A stretch of DNA of 12,975 bases from contig CAINDH010000180.1 of NCBI GenBank assembly GCA_903847285.1, forward strand, positions 1-12,975. The letters are read 5' to 3'. The notes beneath the pieces are model-generated. The model did not search any database and was not told the DNA's origin. It was given only the letters and a program-made list of their open reading frames with translations. Every line of letters begins with the position of its first letter. Position 1 is the first letter of the stretch. The translations under genes and the position numbers were made by a program. Origin of the DNA: an uncultured Verrucomicrobia subdivision 3 bacterium (GTDB lineage: Bacteria; Verrucomicrobiota; Verrucomicrobiae; Limisphaerales; UBA11358). Positions 1 through 6,592 of this stretch are shown here, piece after piece.

Positions 1-462
1 AAGGAAGGTTTTCTCCGCAGCGAAACCAGTTTGATCCAGACTGCCGGACGCGCCGCGCGGCATTTGAATGGCGAAGTCATCCTTTACGCCGATGTGATGA
101 CGCAGAGCATCCAGAAATTTCTCGCCGTCACTGAAAAACGCCGGGCCAAGCAGATCGCTTACAATACTGAGCACAACATCACACCGCGCAGCGTGAGCCG
201 CGCCGTGGAGGAAAGTCTGGCCGTGCAGGAAGATCAACACGCCGCTGCCGCCGGGTTATTGCGCGAAACCACGACCGACTTGGATGCCACCGAAACCATC
301 CGCGAACTCGAAGGCGAAATGCTCAAGGCCGCCGAAGATCTGCAGTTCGAAAAAGCCGCGCTCCTCCGCGACCAGATCAAGGAACTCAAACACATGGTCG
401 CTGGCACCAAGCCGGAAGCGAAACCGGTGAGTTATCGGAAATCAAAACGCGGGCGGAAATGA
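1..462 (+). CDS. uvrB: UvrABC excinuclease subunit B, C-terminal part (5' end outside window)
   Basis: UvrB is the damage-verifying helicase-like subunit of nucleotide excision repair. It is loaded by UvrA and recruits UvrC to incise beside bulky lesions in cytoplasmic DNA. The frame is open from base 1, so the gene starts before the window; the TTG at 31 is internal. Visible residues begin with KEGFLRSETSLIQTAGRAAR, which is helicase motif VI with the RAAR arginine finger region. The family-typical stretch follows (NGEVILYADVMTQSIQ, then EKRRAKQIAYNTEHNITPRS). The last ~60 residues carry the UVR motif (IRELEGEMLKAAEDLQFEKA), the coiled hairpin that binds UvrC, and a lysine/arginine-rich tail ending SKRGRK. 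The C-terminal part looks complete and intact. No terminator is obvious right after the stop. The identification is firm because motif VI and the UVR motif occur in the correct order and spacing. Confidence 0.96.
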   Translation, partial: KEGFLRSETSLIQTAGRAARHLNGEVILYADVMTQSIQKFLAVTEKRRAKQIAYNTEHNITPRSVSRAVEESLAVQEDQHAAAAGLLRETTTDLDATETIRELEGEMLKAAEDLQFEKAALLRDQIKELKHMVAGTKPEAKPVSYRKSKRGRK

Positions 463-479
463 AGGCGGGAAACTTTTGA

Positions 480-506
480 CACGAATTGCACGAATTTCCG
501 CGAATT
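480..506 (-). repeat. Three 9-10-nt repeat units with TTCGYG core (locus 1 of 3)
   Basis: On the + strand the units read CACGAATTG, CACGAATTTC and CGCGAATT. The core hexamers (CACGAA, CACGAA, CGCGAA) start at 480, 489 and 499. On the - strand the core is TTCGTG/TTCGCG. It is a short intergenic repeat just after uvrB and matches in style two other triplets at 5670-5696 and 10406-10432. Function is unknown. Confidence 0.7.
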
Positions 507-623
507 AGAGGGCAGGCCGCGCTTTGGCTACGCTGACTTGAGCCGTTTGGGAAACGGCGAAAGGAGTTTGGCAGAGCCGAAAGCCCGTGAGGGCCGAGTG
601 AGCGGGAGCGACCGAGTCCACGC

Positions 624-680
624 GCTACGGAAATTAGCCCAGGGTTCGCTCGTCGCGCCGAAAGCGGATGAAGGCGGAAG
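624..680 (-). repeat. 57-bp dispersed repeat, copy A
   Basis: Read on the - strand, this segment begins CTTCCGCCTTCATCCG and ends CTAATTTCCGTAGC. It aligns without gaps to 5592-5648 on the + strand with about nine mismatches by eye (roughly 84% identity). The two copies are therefore inverted relative to each other and enclose the whole mod-res operon. They are probably members of a genome-wide intergenic repeat family. Confidence 0.75.
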
Positions 681-721
681 CGAGACTACCCTAGGAAAAC
701 GTCCCAAAAAAATTCTTCTCA

Positions 722-745
722 CTCTCCTCGCCCAAACGAGGAGAG
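722..745 (-). terminator. Hairpin downstream of res, possible terminator
   Basis: This is a perfect 9-bp stem: CTCTCCTCG at 722-730, a 6-nt loop, and CGAGGAGAG at 737-745. It lies 20 bp beyond the res stop. On the - strand a run of seven T follows (complement of 706-712), but about 9 nt after the stem rather than directly. It could be a weak intrinsic terminator for the operon or only part of a dispersed repeat. Confidence 0.45.
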
Positions 746-765
746 GGCTGGGGTGAGGAGTTAAA

Positions 766-3240
766 TTAGATAAATAACCCGTTAATATCACTTCCCGCCT
801 GCATCTTCAAAGTTTTCGCACGCGTAGCTTTGTCGCTCATGTCGGCATACTGCCAATTGTTACCAACCTTGCGCGCGAAGATGAAGCGGCCAAATTCCTC
901 GCCATGTTCCTCGGCAAATTTCGCCAAGCCGATTGCCTTGGGCAAAGCGTCAACATACGAATCATTGTGTGGTTCTAGGATATCCACGACGTAACCCTTG
1001 CCGGATTTTCTCACGACCGCAAAGTCAGGGAAGAACGGCTTGGTCACGCCGCCCATTTCATAAGGCACGCAGAACGACCAATCACGCCGATCCATGTTAC
1101 GCAGCCAGCACACAAAATCATTTTTCTTCATTTCATCGGCGAGCAACCCTGCCTCCCAGGTATTGCTCATATCAGCAAAGAACTTCCCGTCAGCATCACA
1201 GAACAAGTGCTTATCTAAAGCTGAACCTTCTTTCTTCTCTACAATTTGGTCGGGCAATTCCCAATCTTGTGCCGCCGCTTTGCCGCTGGATTGAATCAGC
1301 GCGTTGAAACGCACCCGCACGGACGCCGCCAGTTTTTTGATTTCGGCTTTGTGTTTGTTCCACCACTCATTGAATTGCTCGCGCGCAAACTTTTCCAGCG
1401 CCGGCACGGTTTCGGACTGCCGCATGACGGCAATCAGTTCCAGCTTGGCTTGGTTTGGATTTTCCTGGTCGTGGAATCGTTTCCAGTAAGTGCGGTGCAA
1501 ACCTTCACCCGCTGCGAGCAACCGCCCCGCTGAGTCAAAAAGCTGTTCGATGTTTTCCACCGAGAGCGTCAATTTCGATGCGATAGCGCCATCAATGGAC
1601 ATTGAGCCTGTGACCACCCGCAACGATTCCACTTTGATTTCGCCGCCTTCGCGGAGCACGCTGCCCCACTCGGCAATCGTCTGGGCGTATTGGTCACGCA
1701 ACTCTTTCAGCTTCTTTAGAAAGATTTCCCGCATCTCTTCGTCGGCGTCTTGGTTCAATCCTTCGTGCATCAGCAGACCGGCCAACCGCAAAGCCCGCTT
1801 CACTTCACTCATTTTGGGAATGCGACTCACCGCATACGTCGGCAGTGTATTCAAATGCTCGAACACTTTTGCGAACTCTGGATTTCGCCCATACGTCTCA
1901 GCGGCAAGTTCCGCACGAACGCCCAAACCGTCCGTCGGATTGCGTAGTTGCTTCAAGACTTCCTCGACGGCCTCCCGGTTGTAGTGCGGCAGGAATAATT
2001 CAACCGTATCCAAAACTTCATTCGTGCCGATGCGCCGCGCCAACGGCGTGCGCACCATGCGCCCGACGAGTTGCGCGATGCTGGTCGGGTCTTCCGCCCG
2101 CCGGAAACTCATCATCACCTCGGCGCGCGGACAATCCCAGCCGGTGGAAAGCGCCGTCTTGAACAAAACCACTTTTGCATCCGGGCTTTCCTGAATCCGC
2201 GATGCTTCGAGCTTGCGAATGATTTTGCCGGACACTTGAAGCTCGGTTGAATCTTGGAAACAGTGAACGATTTCATTCACTGCCAGCGGGCCGGTCTGCC
2301 GTTCGATGACGCGCAAGACATCTTCCAACGAAGTGCGAGTCAACACGCCTTCCGTGCCATCCTCGACCTGCACCACCAGAATCGGGCAGACAATGTCCTT
2401 TTCCTTTTCTTTGACGCAGTATTCTTCCCATTGCTTTGTGAAGCGCTTCCACGTCCGCGCCGCCTGTTCGAGCAGCGTCAAATCTCCCGCGATATTCGTT
2501 GTGGGATTGTGAACGATGATCAAATCCTTGAGCAACCCGCTCGCCCGCACTTCCTCCGGGTCAATGTTGATTGGCCGTTGCGTCCGGTTGGTGTTGCCCA
2601 GCAGCGCAGTGAACCGCTGCGGGGTTGCACTCATGCCCAAGACCAGGGGCACGGGCGGCATCCCATCGGTGGGCGAGCCGACGATGAACTTTTGCATGAT
2701 GGTTGTGCGGTTGCGGTCGGTCGCTGTCGCGCCCCGGTGCGCCTCGTCAATGATGAGGACAAAATCCTGCGGCGCGCGGGCAATGGTGCGGGCGACCGTC
2801 TGCCAGAAGGTTGTGTTGCGGAAATCGCCGCCGCCTTCTTTCGTCAGCAGCTTGTCTTTGCCGAGCAGTTGCGTGTTAATGAAATAGACGTAGCCCGATT
2901 GCAATTCATCATCTTTGAAATTCTCGCTCTCAATCGTGAGCATCCTGTAATACGGCAGATGGTCGCAGGTGCCGAGCAGCTTGTTTTTGCTTTGCTGGTT
3001 CAACTCCGGCGAATCCGACAGCCAGAGGAAAACCGTGTTAGGACGCGCCGAAATGCCGTCGCCGCCGCCAAACGTGTAATCAATCACCTGCGCCAGCGTG
3101 ATGGTTTTGCCGGAACCCGTCGGTGCGGCCAGAATGACCGCTTGTAATTTAGCCTTTACAGCCGCCACGCGTGCATCGTCCAATTCAGAAATGATGTCTC
3201 GCGCTGACGTTTCTTGAAACGATTTCAATTCCAGTTTCAT
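766..3240 (-). CDS. Type III restriction enzyme Res-like helicase/nuclease
   Basis: An 824-aa SF2 DEAH translocase of the type III Res family. It is expected to act with Mod to translocate on DNA after ATP hydrolysis and cleave unmodified targets. Motifs in order: Walker A APTGSGKT (39-46), DEAH Walker B (165-168), SATP motif III (204-207), a motif V region TALSTGWDCPRA (362-373) and motif VI QLVGRMVR (390-397). The C-terminal domain has the PD-(D/E)xK layout, with PDF at 738-740 and DILEPH at 753-758. The lysine expected two residues after the acidic residue is L755, so the nuclease core is non-canonical. The ATG overlaps the mod stop as ATGA and is preceded by AAGGAGGTG, which fixes the start and implies translational coupling. 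The length is a little under that of classical Res subunits (~950-1000 aa). Alternative: a helicase with an inactive nuclease fold. The Res-like call is firm; active cleavage is not shown. Confidence 0.88.
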   Translation of the reverse strand: MKLELKSFQETSARDIISELDDARVAAVKAKLQAVILAAPTGSGKTITLAQVIDYTFGGGDGISARPNTVFLWLSDSPELNQQSKNKLLGTCDHLPYYRMLTIESENFKDDELQSGYVYFINTQLLGKDKLLTKEGGGDFRNTTFWQTVARTIARAPQDFVLIIDEAHRGATATDRNRTTIMQKFIVGSPTDGMPPVPLVLGMSATPQRFTALLGNTNRTQRPINIDPEEVRASGLLKDLIIVHNPTTNIAGDLTLLEQAARTWKRFTKQWEEYCVKEKEKDIVCPILVVQVEDGTEGVLTRTSLEDVLRVIERQTGPLAVNEIVHCFQDSTELQVSGKIIRKLEASRIQESPDAKVVLFKTALSTGWDCPRAEVMMSFRRAEDPTSIAQLVGRMVRTPLARRIGTNEVLDTVELFLPHYNREAVEEVLKQLRNPTDGLGVRAELAAETYGRNPEFAKVFEHLNTLPTYAVSRIPKMSEVKRALRLAGLLMHEGLNQDADEEMREIFLKKLKELRDQYAQTIAEWGSVLREGGEIKVESLRVVTGSMSIDGAIASKLTLSVENIEQLFDSAGRLLAAGEGLHRTYWKRFHDQENPNQAKLELIAVMRQSETVPALEKFAREQFNEWWNKHKAEIKKLAASVRVRFNALIQSSGKAAAQDWELPDQIVEKKEGSALDKHLFCDADGKFFADMSNTWEAGLLADEMKKNDFVCWLRNMDRRDWSFCVPYEMGGVTKPFFPDFAVVRKSGKGYVVDILEPHNDSYVDALPKAIGLAKFAEEHGEEFGRFIFARKVGNNWQYADMSDKATRAKTLKMQAGSDINGLFI

Positions 3241-5243
3241 GCCGCACCTCCTTCACCCAGAACTTCCGGCGTATTGATGCGGAAATTTTCGAGGTAACTT
3301 TTGTAAAGCTGGACGCAGTGGAACTTGCGCCCAAGCGTGCGTCGCATCAGACCAAAGTTTTCTTCCGAGTCCGTAACCAGATATATCCACTCAATATCTT
3401 TCCGCTCCGCCAACGCCTCGCGGAATGCCCGAAACTCTTTTTCTTTGATGAGCACCGCGAACGGCGCTTGCTTTGGAAAAAACCAAGTTTGCGAACCTTT
3501 AGATTCCTCGCGCTTGCCGCGACAACCGGCCATCATCCATAGAATTGGCAGGATAGCTTGGAACGCATCGCCACGCGCGACTTCGTTCGGGTTGAGAAAA
3601 TCGAGACGGAAGAATTCGGCATTCTCTGAAAAGCCTTCGGAAAACTCTCGTCCATTCAGATATTCCCCGATTAATTCCGAGCCATCTGCTCGCTTCCCTT
3701 CAATTGCAACTCGGCATCGAGGCCATGTAACTCGTTCAGCAATTCCTTGGTTTTCAAAATCCTTATCGCCGGGAAAGAGGTTTTGTTCGTTTAACTCTTT
3801 GGCTGTTCGTTCTGAAACTTCGTTGTTTGTAACAAGGATGCAGCGGCGGCTTCCTTGATCTAAAGCGTTGAGTAGCGCTACCGAATGAAAAGTTGTTCCG
3901 CTTCCGGCAAAAAAATCCAGAACGAGTGCGCCCTTGCGCTTTCGAGTTGCGCCCTTAATGAAATCAAAAACGGTGTAAAGCGACTTTGGAAATGAGAAGC
4001 GGGTGTCACCGAAAATTGATTCCAATAATTTTGAGCCATGCGAGCCGGCATTGTAACGAGCATCAACCCAATTGCTGTAGAGCGGTCTGTTCGCTCCCTT
4101 TCTTGAAACCACAACCTTCATTGTGAATTTCGGAAGTGATGCAACAATCATCCCGGCTTGGACTAGCTCCTCCATCTTTTCCCGGCCGTAACGCCACCTG
4201 CGTTCCTTTCCTTTGGAATCGATTGGATAAACCCTCCGGTAGCCTTCGGGCGTCTTATTTGTTGGATATTTATCCTGTAAGCCAAGCTCCGGGCCAACGC
4301 CTATTGCCTTGCCGCTTTCGTCAACGTGGATAGCAAAAAACATTTTCACGCGACCCTCGCGCTGATAATCGCGTCCTGCACCAGCTTTCAATAAACTCCA
4401 TTCTTCCGTCTCATTCTCAACTTCATCACCCAAGAAAATATGTTTGCCCTTGAGGACACTTACAATCGCGTATTCGTGTGTCGCTGAAACATTGTCGCCA
4501 CCAGAACCTTGGGGGTGGTGATTTACAACTACCGTTTCATGCGTGTAGTTGGGCATCAATTCTCCAAGCAACATTCGCAGCGAGCTAAATTCGTTATCAT
4601 CTATTGCCGTGATAAGAATTCCATCGTGAGCCAAAAGTCGTTTTGCAAACTGCAACCGCTTTTTCATCATGGAAAGCCATTTGCTATGACGCCAAGCATC
4701 GGTAGCGTCCACATAATCGTTGTTGTATTTCCAATCGCGTGCGCCGGTGTTGTAAGGCGGGTCTATGTAAATCACGTCCACTTTGCCTTCGTAGCTGTAA
4801 AGTAAAAGCTGGAGCGCATGGAAGTTGTCGGCATTGATGAGCAGATGCCACGGCTTGTCTGGCCCGCCCCGCTCCACGCGATCCACCGGCACGAGCGCCG
4901 GATAAATCGCATCGCCAAAACTGCGCACCACCACCAAATCAGAAATGGGAAATTCTTTGTTCGACTCACTGGTCGCCGGATAGCCCATCACCGCCCGATC
5001 ACACGTCGCGATATTTTTGTGGATGGTTTTGACGCGCCAAAGCTGATTGCCGGCTTCGCGTTTGAGCGACACCAGTTCGCCCGGCTTCACCGGCAGACGC
5101 GGCAGCCGCACCGTTTCCGGCAGGTGATCCTCGAAAACGAGACCGAACTTTTTCGTTTTCTTCAGCGCCTTCACCTCGGCGGCGATTCCAATGCGGAGTC
5201 GTTCGTCGGGTATTTGTGCAATCAAATCCTCAATTTTAGCCAT
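3237..5243 (-). CDS. Type III-like Mod, adenine-specific DNA methyltransferase
   Basis: Beta-class amino-methyltransferase, probably N6-adenine, that modifies host sites and gives the restriction complex its target specificity. In the 668-aa reading, catalytic motif IV DPPYNTG is at 161-167 and the AdoMet motif I DFFAGSGT at 443-450. This IV-before-I order is diagnostic of the beta class. The ~275 residues between them hold the target recognition region. An N-terminal segment of ~140 residues (a helix with KALKKTKKFGLVFE, then a basic beta-rich part) precedes the catalytic core, and a ~200-residue C-terminal part follows. I chose the ATG at 5243 (MAKIEDLIAQIPDE). A TTG at 5270 in frame would add nine residues (MQKEHGFVC), and neither has a convincing ribosome site; AAAGGAA lies 15 nt before the ATG. 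The gene overlaps res by 4 bp. Its middle is AT-rich (24 G+C of 60 at 4561-4620) compared with neighbours. No simple repeats that would suggest phase variation. Confidence 0.9.
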   Translation of the reverse strand: MAKIEDLIAQIPDERLRIGIAAEVKALKKTKKFGLVFEDHLPETVRLPRLPVKPGELVSLKREAGNQLWRVKTIHKNIATCDRAVMGYPATSESNKEFPISDLVVVRSFGDAIYPALVPVDRVERGGPDKPWHLLINADNFHALQLLLYSYEGKVDVIYIDPPYNTGARDWKYNNDYVDATDAWRHSKWLSMMKKRLQFAKRLLAHDGILITAIDDNEFSSLRMLLGELMPNYTHETVVVNHHPQGSGGDNVSATHEYAIVSVLKGKHIFLGDEVENETEEWSLLKAGAGRDYQREGRVKMFFAIHVDESGKAIGVGPELGLQDKYPTNKTPEGYRRVYPIDSKGKERRWRYGREKMEELVQAGMIVASLPKFTMKVVVSRKGANRPLYSNWVDARYNAGSHGSKLLESIFGDTRFSFPKSLYTVFDFIKGATRKRKGALVLDFFAGSGTTFHSVALLNALDQGSRRCILVTNNEVSERTAKELNEQNLFPGDKDFENQGIAERVTWPRCRVAIEGKRADGSELIGEYLNGREFSEGFSENAEFFRLDFLNPNEVARGDAFQAILPILWMMAGCRGKREESKGSQTWFFPKQAPFAVLIKEKEFRAFREALAERKDIEWIYLVTDSEENFGLMRRTLGRKFHCVQLYKSYLENFRINTPEVLGEGGAA
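3245..3253 (-). promoter_or_regulatory. Full-strength Shine-Dalgarno sequence of res
   Basis: The - strand reads AAGGAGGTG, a perfect complement to the usual 16S 3' end. Six nucleotides separate GGAGG from the res ATG (3240). It lies inside the last codons of mod. No other gene start in the window has a comparable site, so the signal settles the res start and marks this operon as different from its neighbours. Confidence 0.85.
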
Positions 5244-5258
5244 GCAGACAAAGCCATG

Positions 5259-5279
5259 TTCCTTTTGCAAACAAAGGAA
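5259..5279. promoter_or_regulatory. Palindrome in the mod leader, possible operator
   Basis: A perfect 7-bp inverted repeat, TTCCTTT at 5259-5265 and AAAGGAA at 5273-5279, with a 7-nt centre (TGCAAAC). It sits 15 nt upstream of the chosen mod ATG and covers the alternative TTG start. Restriction-modification operons often carry operator or attenuating structures here, but no controller gene is next to it, so the role is inferred. Confidence 0.4.
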
Positions 5280-5332
5280 TGCTGTCTGATGGGGACCGTC
5301 TCCAAGGGGATTGCAGTGCCTTAAAAAATAGA

Positions 5333-5354
5333 GGGACGTGCTTACTCACGTCCC
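5333..5354. repeat. Hairpin 1 with loop CTTACT
   Basis: A perfect 8-bp stem: GGGACGTG at 5333-5340, loop CTTACT, CACGTCCC at 5347-5354. The 3' part of the left arm plus the loop (CGTGCTTACT, 5337-5346) recurs at 5410-5419 next to hairpin 2, so the two structures are related. There is no T-run on either side, so a terminator is unlikely. Confidence 0.7.
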
Positions 5355-5393
5355 ACTACAGGCACTGGTATACCCTTGGAAGAACGCTTTCGT

Positions 5394-5413
5394 CACGCCC
5401 CAGTTGGGGCGTG
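5394..5413. repeat. Hairpin 2 followed by repeated CTTACT
   Basis: A perfect 8-bp stem: CACGCCCC at 5394-5401, loop AGTT, GGGGCGTG at 5406-5413. The bases from 5410 on read CGTGCTTACT, identical to 5337-5346 in hairpin 1. A third, smaller stem of the same flavour (GCCCC/GGGGC) lies at 5646-5658. These look like members of a dispersed hairpin family. Confidence 0.65.
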
Positions 5414-5591
5414 CTTACTAGCGCTGTCTTCCAAGTTGAAATTACCAGTTTCGTAGTGGACAGCAGCCGAAGCCGCAAAATGATTTTGTTAAATGATGTT
5501 TCTGGTCGTTTGGTTTTAAGAACGCGCAAAGATTACGGCGGCGGGCGGCGGTTGGAAAGGCGGAGTTTGTGGGTCAATCCCCGGCACCTCA

Positions 5592-5648
5592 CCTCCGCCT
5601 TCATCGGATTTCGGCACGACAAGCCAAACCTAGGCTAATATCCGTAGC
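5592..5648 (+). repeat. 57-bp dispersed repeat, copy B (inverted partner of 624-680)
   Basis: Begins CCTCCGCCTTCATCGG and ends CTAATATCCGTAGC. It matches the reverse complement of 624-680 over 57 positions with about nine mismatches and no gaps. Upstream of it, a G-rich stretch from about 5535 may belong to the same longer element. With copy A it brackets the restriction-modification operon in inverted orientation. Confidence 0.75.
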
Positions 5649-5669
5649 CCCGTTGGGGCATCTGAATTG

Positions 5670-5696
5670 GGGTTCGCGTGGTTCGGGTGGTTCGCG
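5670..5696 (+). repeat. Three 9-nt repeat units with TTCGCG core (locus 2 of 3)
   Basis: The units are GGGTTCGCG, TGGTTCGGG and TGGTTCGCG, with cores starting at 5673, 5682 and 5691 (exact 9-nt period). They are followed by GTTAAAAT. The end of the triplet (GCGGTTA) is the same as that of locus 3 at 10406-10432. Confidence 0.7.
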
Positions 5697-5699
5697 GTT

Positions 5700-5733
5700 A
5701 AAATAAAAAACAGCCTCCATTTCTGGAGGCTGT
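5700..5733 (-). terminator. Intrinsic terminator of the 242-aa hypothetical gene
   Basis: A perfect 10-bp stem, ACAGCCTCCA (5710-5719) and TGGAGGCTGT (5724-5733), with a TTTC loop. On the - strand it is followed at once by TTTTTTATTTT, the ideal Rho-independent layout. It lies 37 bp past the stop at 5771, so it ends transcription of that gene before the R-M promoter region. Confidence 0.9.
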
Positions 5734-5770
5734 CGTGTTTTCGGAATGATTGCCTGCCGTGGCTCACGGC

Positions 5771-6499
5771 TTACGCGGGGCCGGGTTTCGGCGTGGGCGG
5801 TTTGGGCGGAGTGTCGCTGGGATTGTGGCCGACGGCGGTGTCCACGATGATGCGGGCGCGTTTCCAGGCTTCGATGAAGCGTTGGCCGGCGGGGGTGCTG
5901 TCGAATTGCTGCACGAGGTCATCGAGGTCGGCGACTTGTTCCAGTAGATCGGCGGTGTCGGTGTCCACTTCTTTCAGGAGCGTGCTGCGGTTCACAATCT
6001 GGCCGCGTGGCAGATTCATCACGGCGGTGAAGGCATTGATGGCGTTCGTCAACGCGGTGATGCGGGCGGCAGTCACGCCGCGTCCGGCGGCGCCGGGTTC
6101 GGCCACGGTGGCATTGGCGAGATTGCGGATGGCGGTGGTTTTATCCAGCAGGTCTTGCTGGCGGAGTTGGACGATTTCGGATTTGGTCACGTCCACTTGA
6201 CCGAGCTTGTCGAGGTTGCTGGTTTTCTTGAAATGATTCGCCAGCGCGCGGGCGACGATAAACGCGGCATCTTCGAGCGCGGCTTCGGCCTGCGCCTTGG
6301 CGTCGCCCGCACCGCCGGTCGCGCCATCGGCCAGCGCCGCTTTTTGGATGACGGCGGTGTAGCCGGTCTGCAGCTTGGCAATGTCGGCGGTGTAATCCAG
6401 CGGGGGATTGCCATTCCAGACGGCCTTGTTTTCGGGGGTGTTGGCGGTAGTGAGACACGCGCCAACCATGTTTATTTGGTTTGTGAGACGGATGTTCAT
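5771..6499 (-). CDS. Hypothetical protein, helical, proline-rich tail
   Basis: A 242-aa protein I cannot place in a named family; I have an impression of similar proteins in Verrucomicrobiota and nothing firmer. No signal peptide, membrane segment or catalytic motif is visible. The sequence is Ala/Asp/Leu-rich and reads as amphipathic helices: residues ~35-60, 65-100 (GGAGDAKAQAEAALEDAAFI), 105-130 (DVTKSEIVQLRQQDLLDK), 140-165 and 172-215 (STLLKEVDTDTADLLEQVAD). It ends with a proline-rich tail (SDTPPKPPTPKPGPA). The ATG at 6499 is the only good start; its leader is A/C-rich (AACAAATCAACAAGCACT) and lacks a Shine-Dalgarno sequence. The gene is monocistronic, with a strong terminator behind it and the 21-bp repeat array in front. 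The intact frame plus terminator argues that it is real. It could be a structural or coiled-coil protein; function is unknown. Confidence 0.7.
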   Translation of the reverse strand: MNIRLTNQINMVGACLTTANTPENKAVWNGNPPLDYTADIAKLQTGYTAVIQKAALADGATGGAGDAKAQAEAALEDAAFIVARALANHFKKTSNLDKLGQVDVTKSEIVQLRQQDLLDKTTAIRNLANATVAEPGAAGRGVTAARITALTNAINAFTAVMNLPRGQIVNRSTLLKEVDTDTADLLEQVADLDDLVQQFDSTPAGQRFIEAWKRARIIVDTAVGHNPSDTPPKPPTPKPGPA

Positions 6500-6592
6500 A
6501 GTGCTTGTTGATTTGTTGTTTGGGGACGGGAAAATAAAAATAAATCTGGGGGGTTTTCGTCAAGTCTTTTGGTGAAAAAATGGGGATTTGTT

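Larger units (their letters stand above)
463..765. other. Repeat-rich intergenic region between uvrB and res
   Basis: There is no credible gene here. The short open frames on both strands (for example 528-791 and 538-756) overlap each other, are Arg/Ser-rich and match nothing I recognise. From left to right the region holds a triple 9-10-nt repeat (480-506), a stretch rich in GAG/GCGA words (about 570-620), one copy of a 57-bp repeat (624-680) and a hairpin (722-745). The two genes on either side converge on it, so no promoter for either is expected here. Confidence 0.7.
5244..5770. other. Long intergenic region upstream of mod, repeat and hairpin rich
   Basis: There is no credible gene here. 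The open frame 5279-5638 (+) starts inside the mod leader, crosses several hairpins and a repeat copy, and has no recognisable product. The region must contain the promoter of the mod-res operon at its left end, but I see no clear -35/-10 pair. It also holds hairpins at 5333-5354 and 5394-5413, repeat copy B at 5592-5648, a small hairpin at 5646-5658, a 9-nt triplet at 5670-5696 and the terminator at 5700-5733. Confidence 0.65.

Noticed and set aside
2254..3147. Large open frame on + strand (297 aa)
   Set aside because: It is the antisense shadow of res, rich in Arg, Gln and Ala with no family pattern, while the - frame has all helicase motifs.
3237..5243. Phase-variable mod gene
   Set aside because: I looked for homopolymer or short tandem repeats within mod that could slip; none of useful length is present.
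766..5243. BREX, DISARM or other multi-gene defence island
   Set aside because: Only mod and res are present; the flanking genes are uvrB on one side and an unrelated hypothetical on the other. No PglZ, BrxC, DrmA/B or similar is seen.
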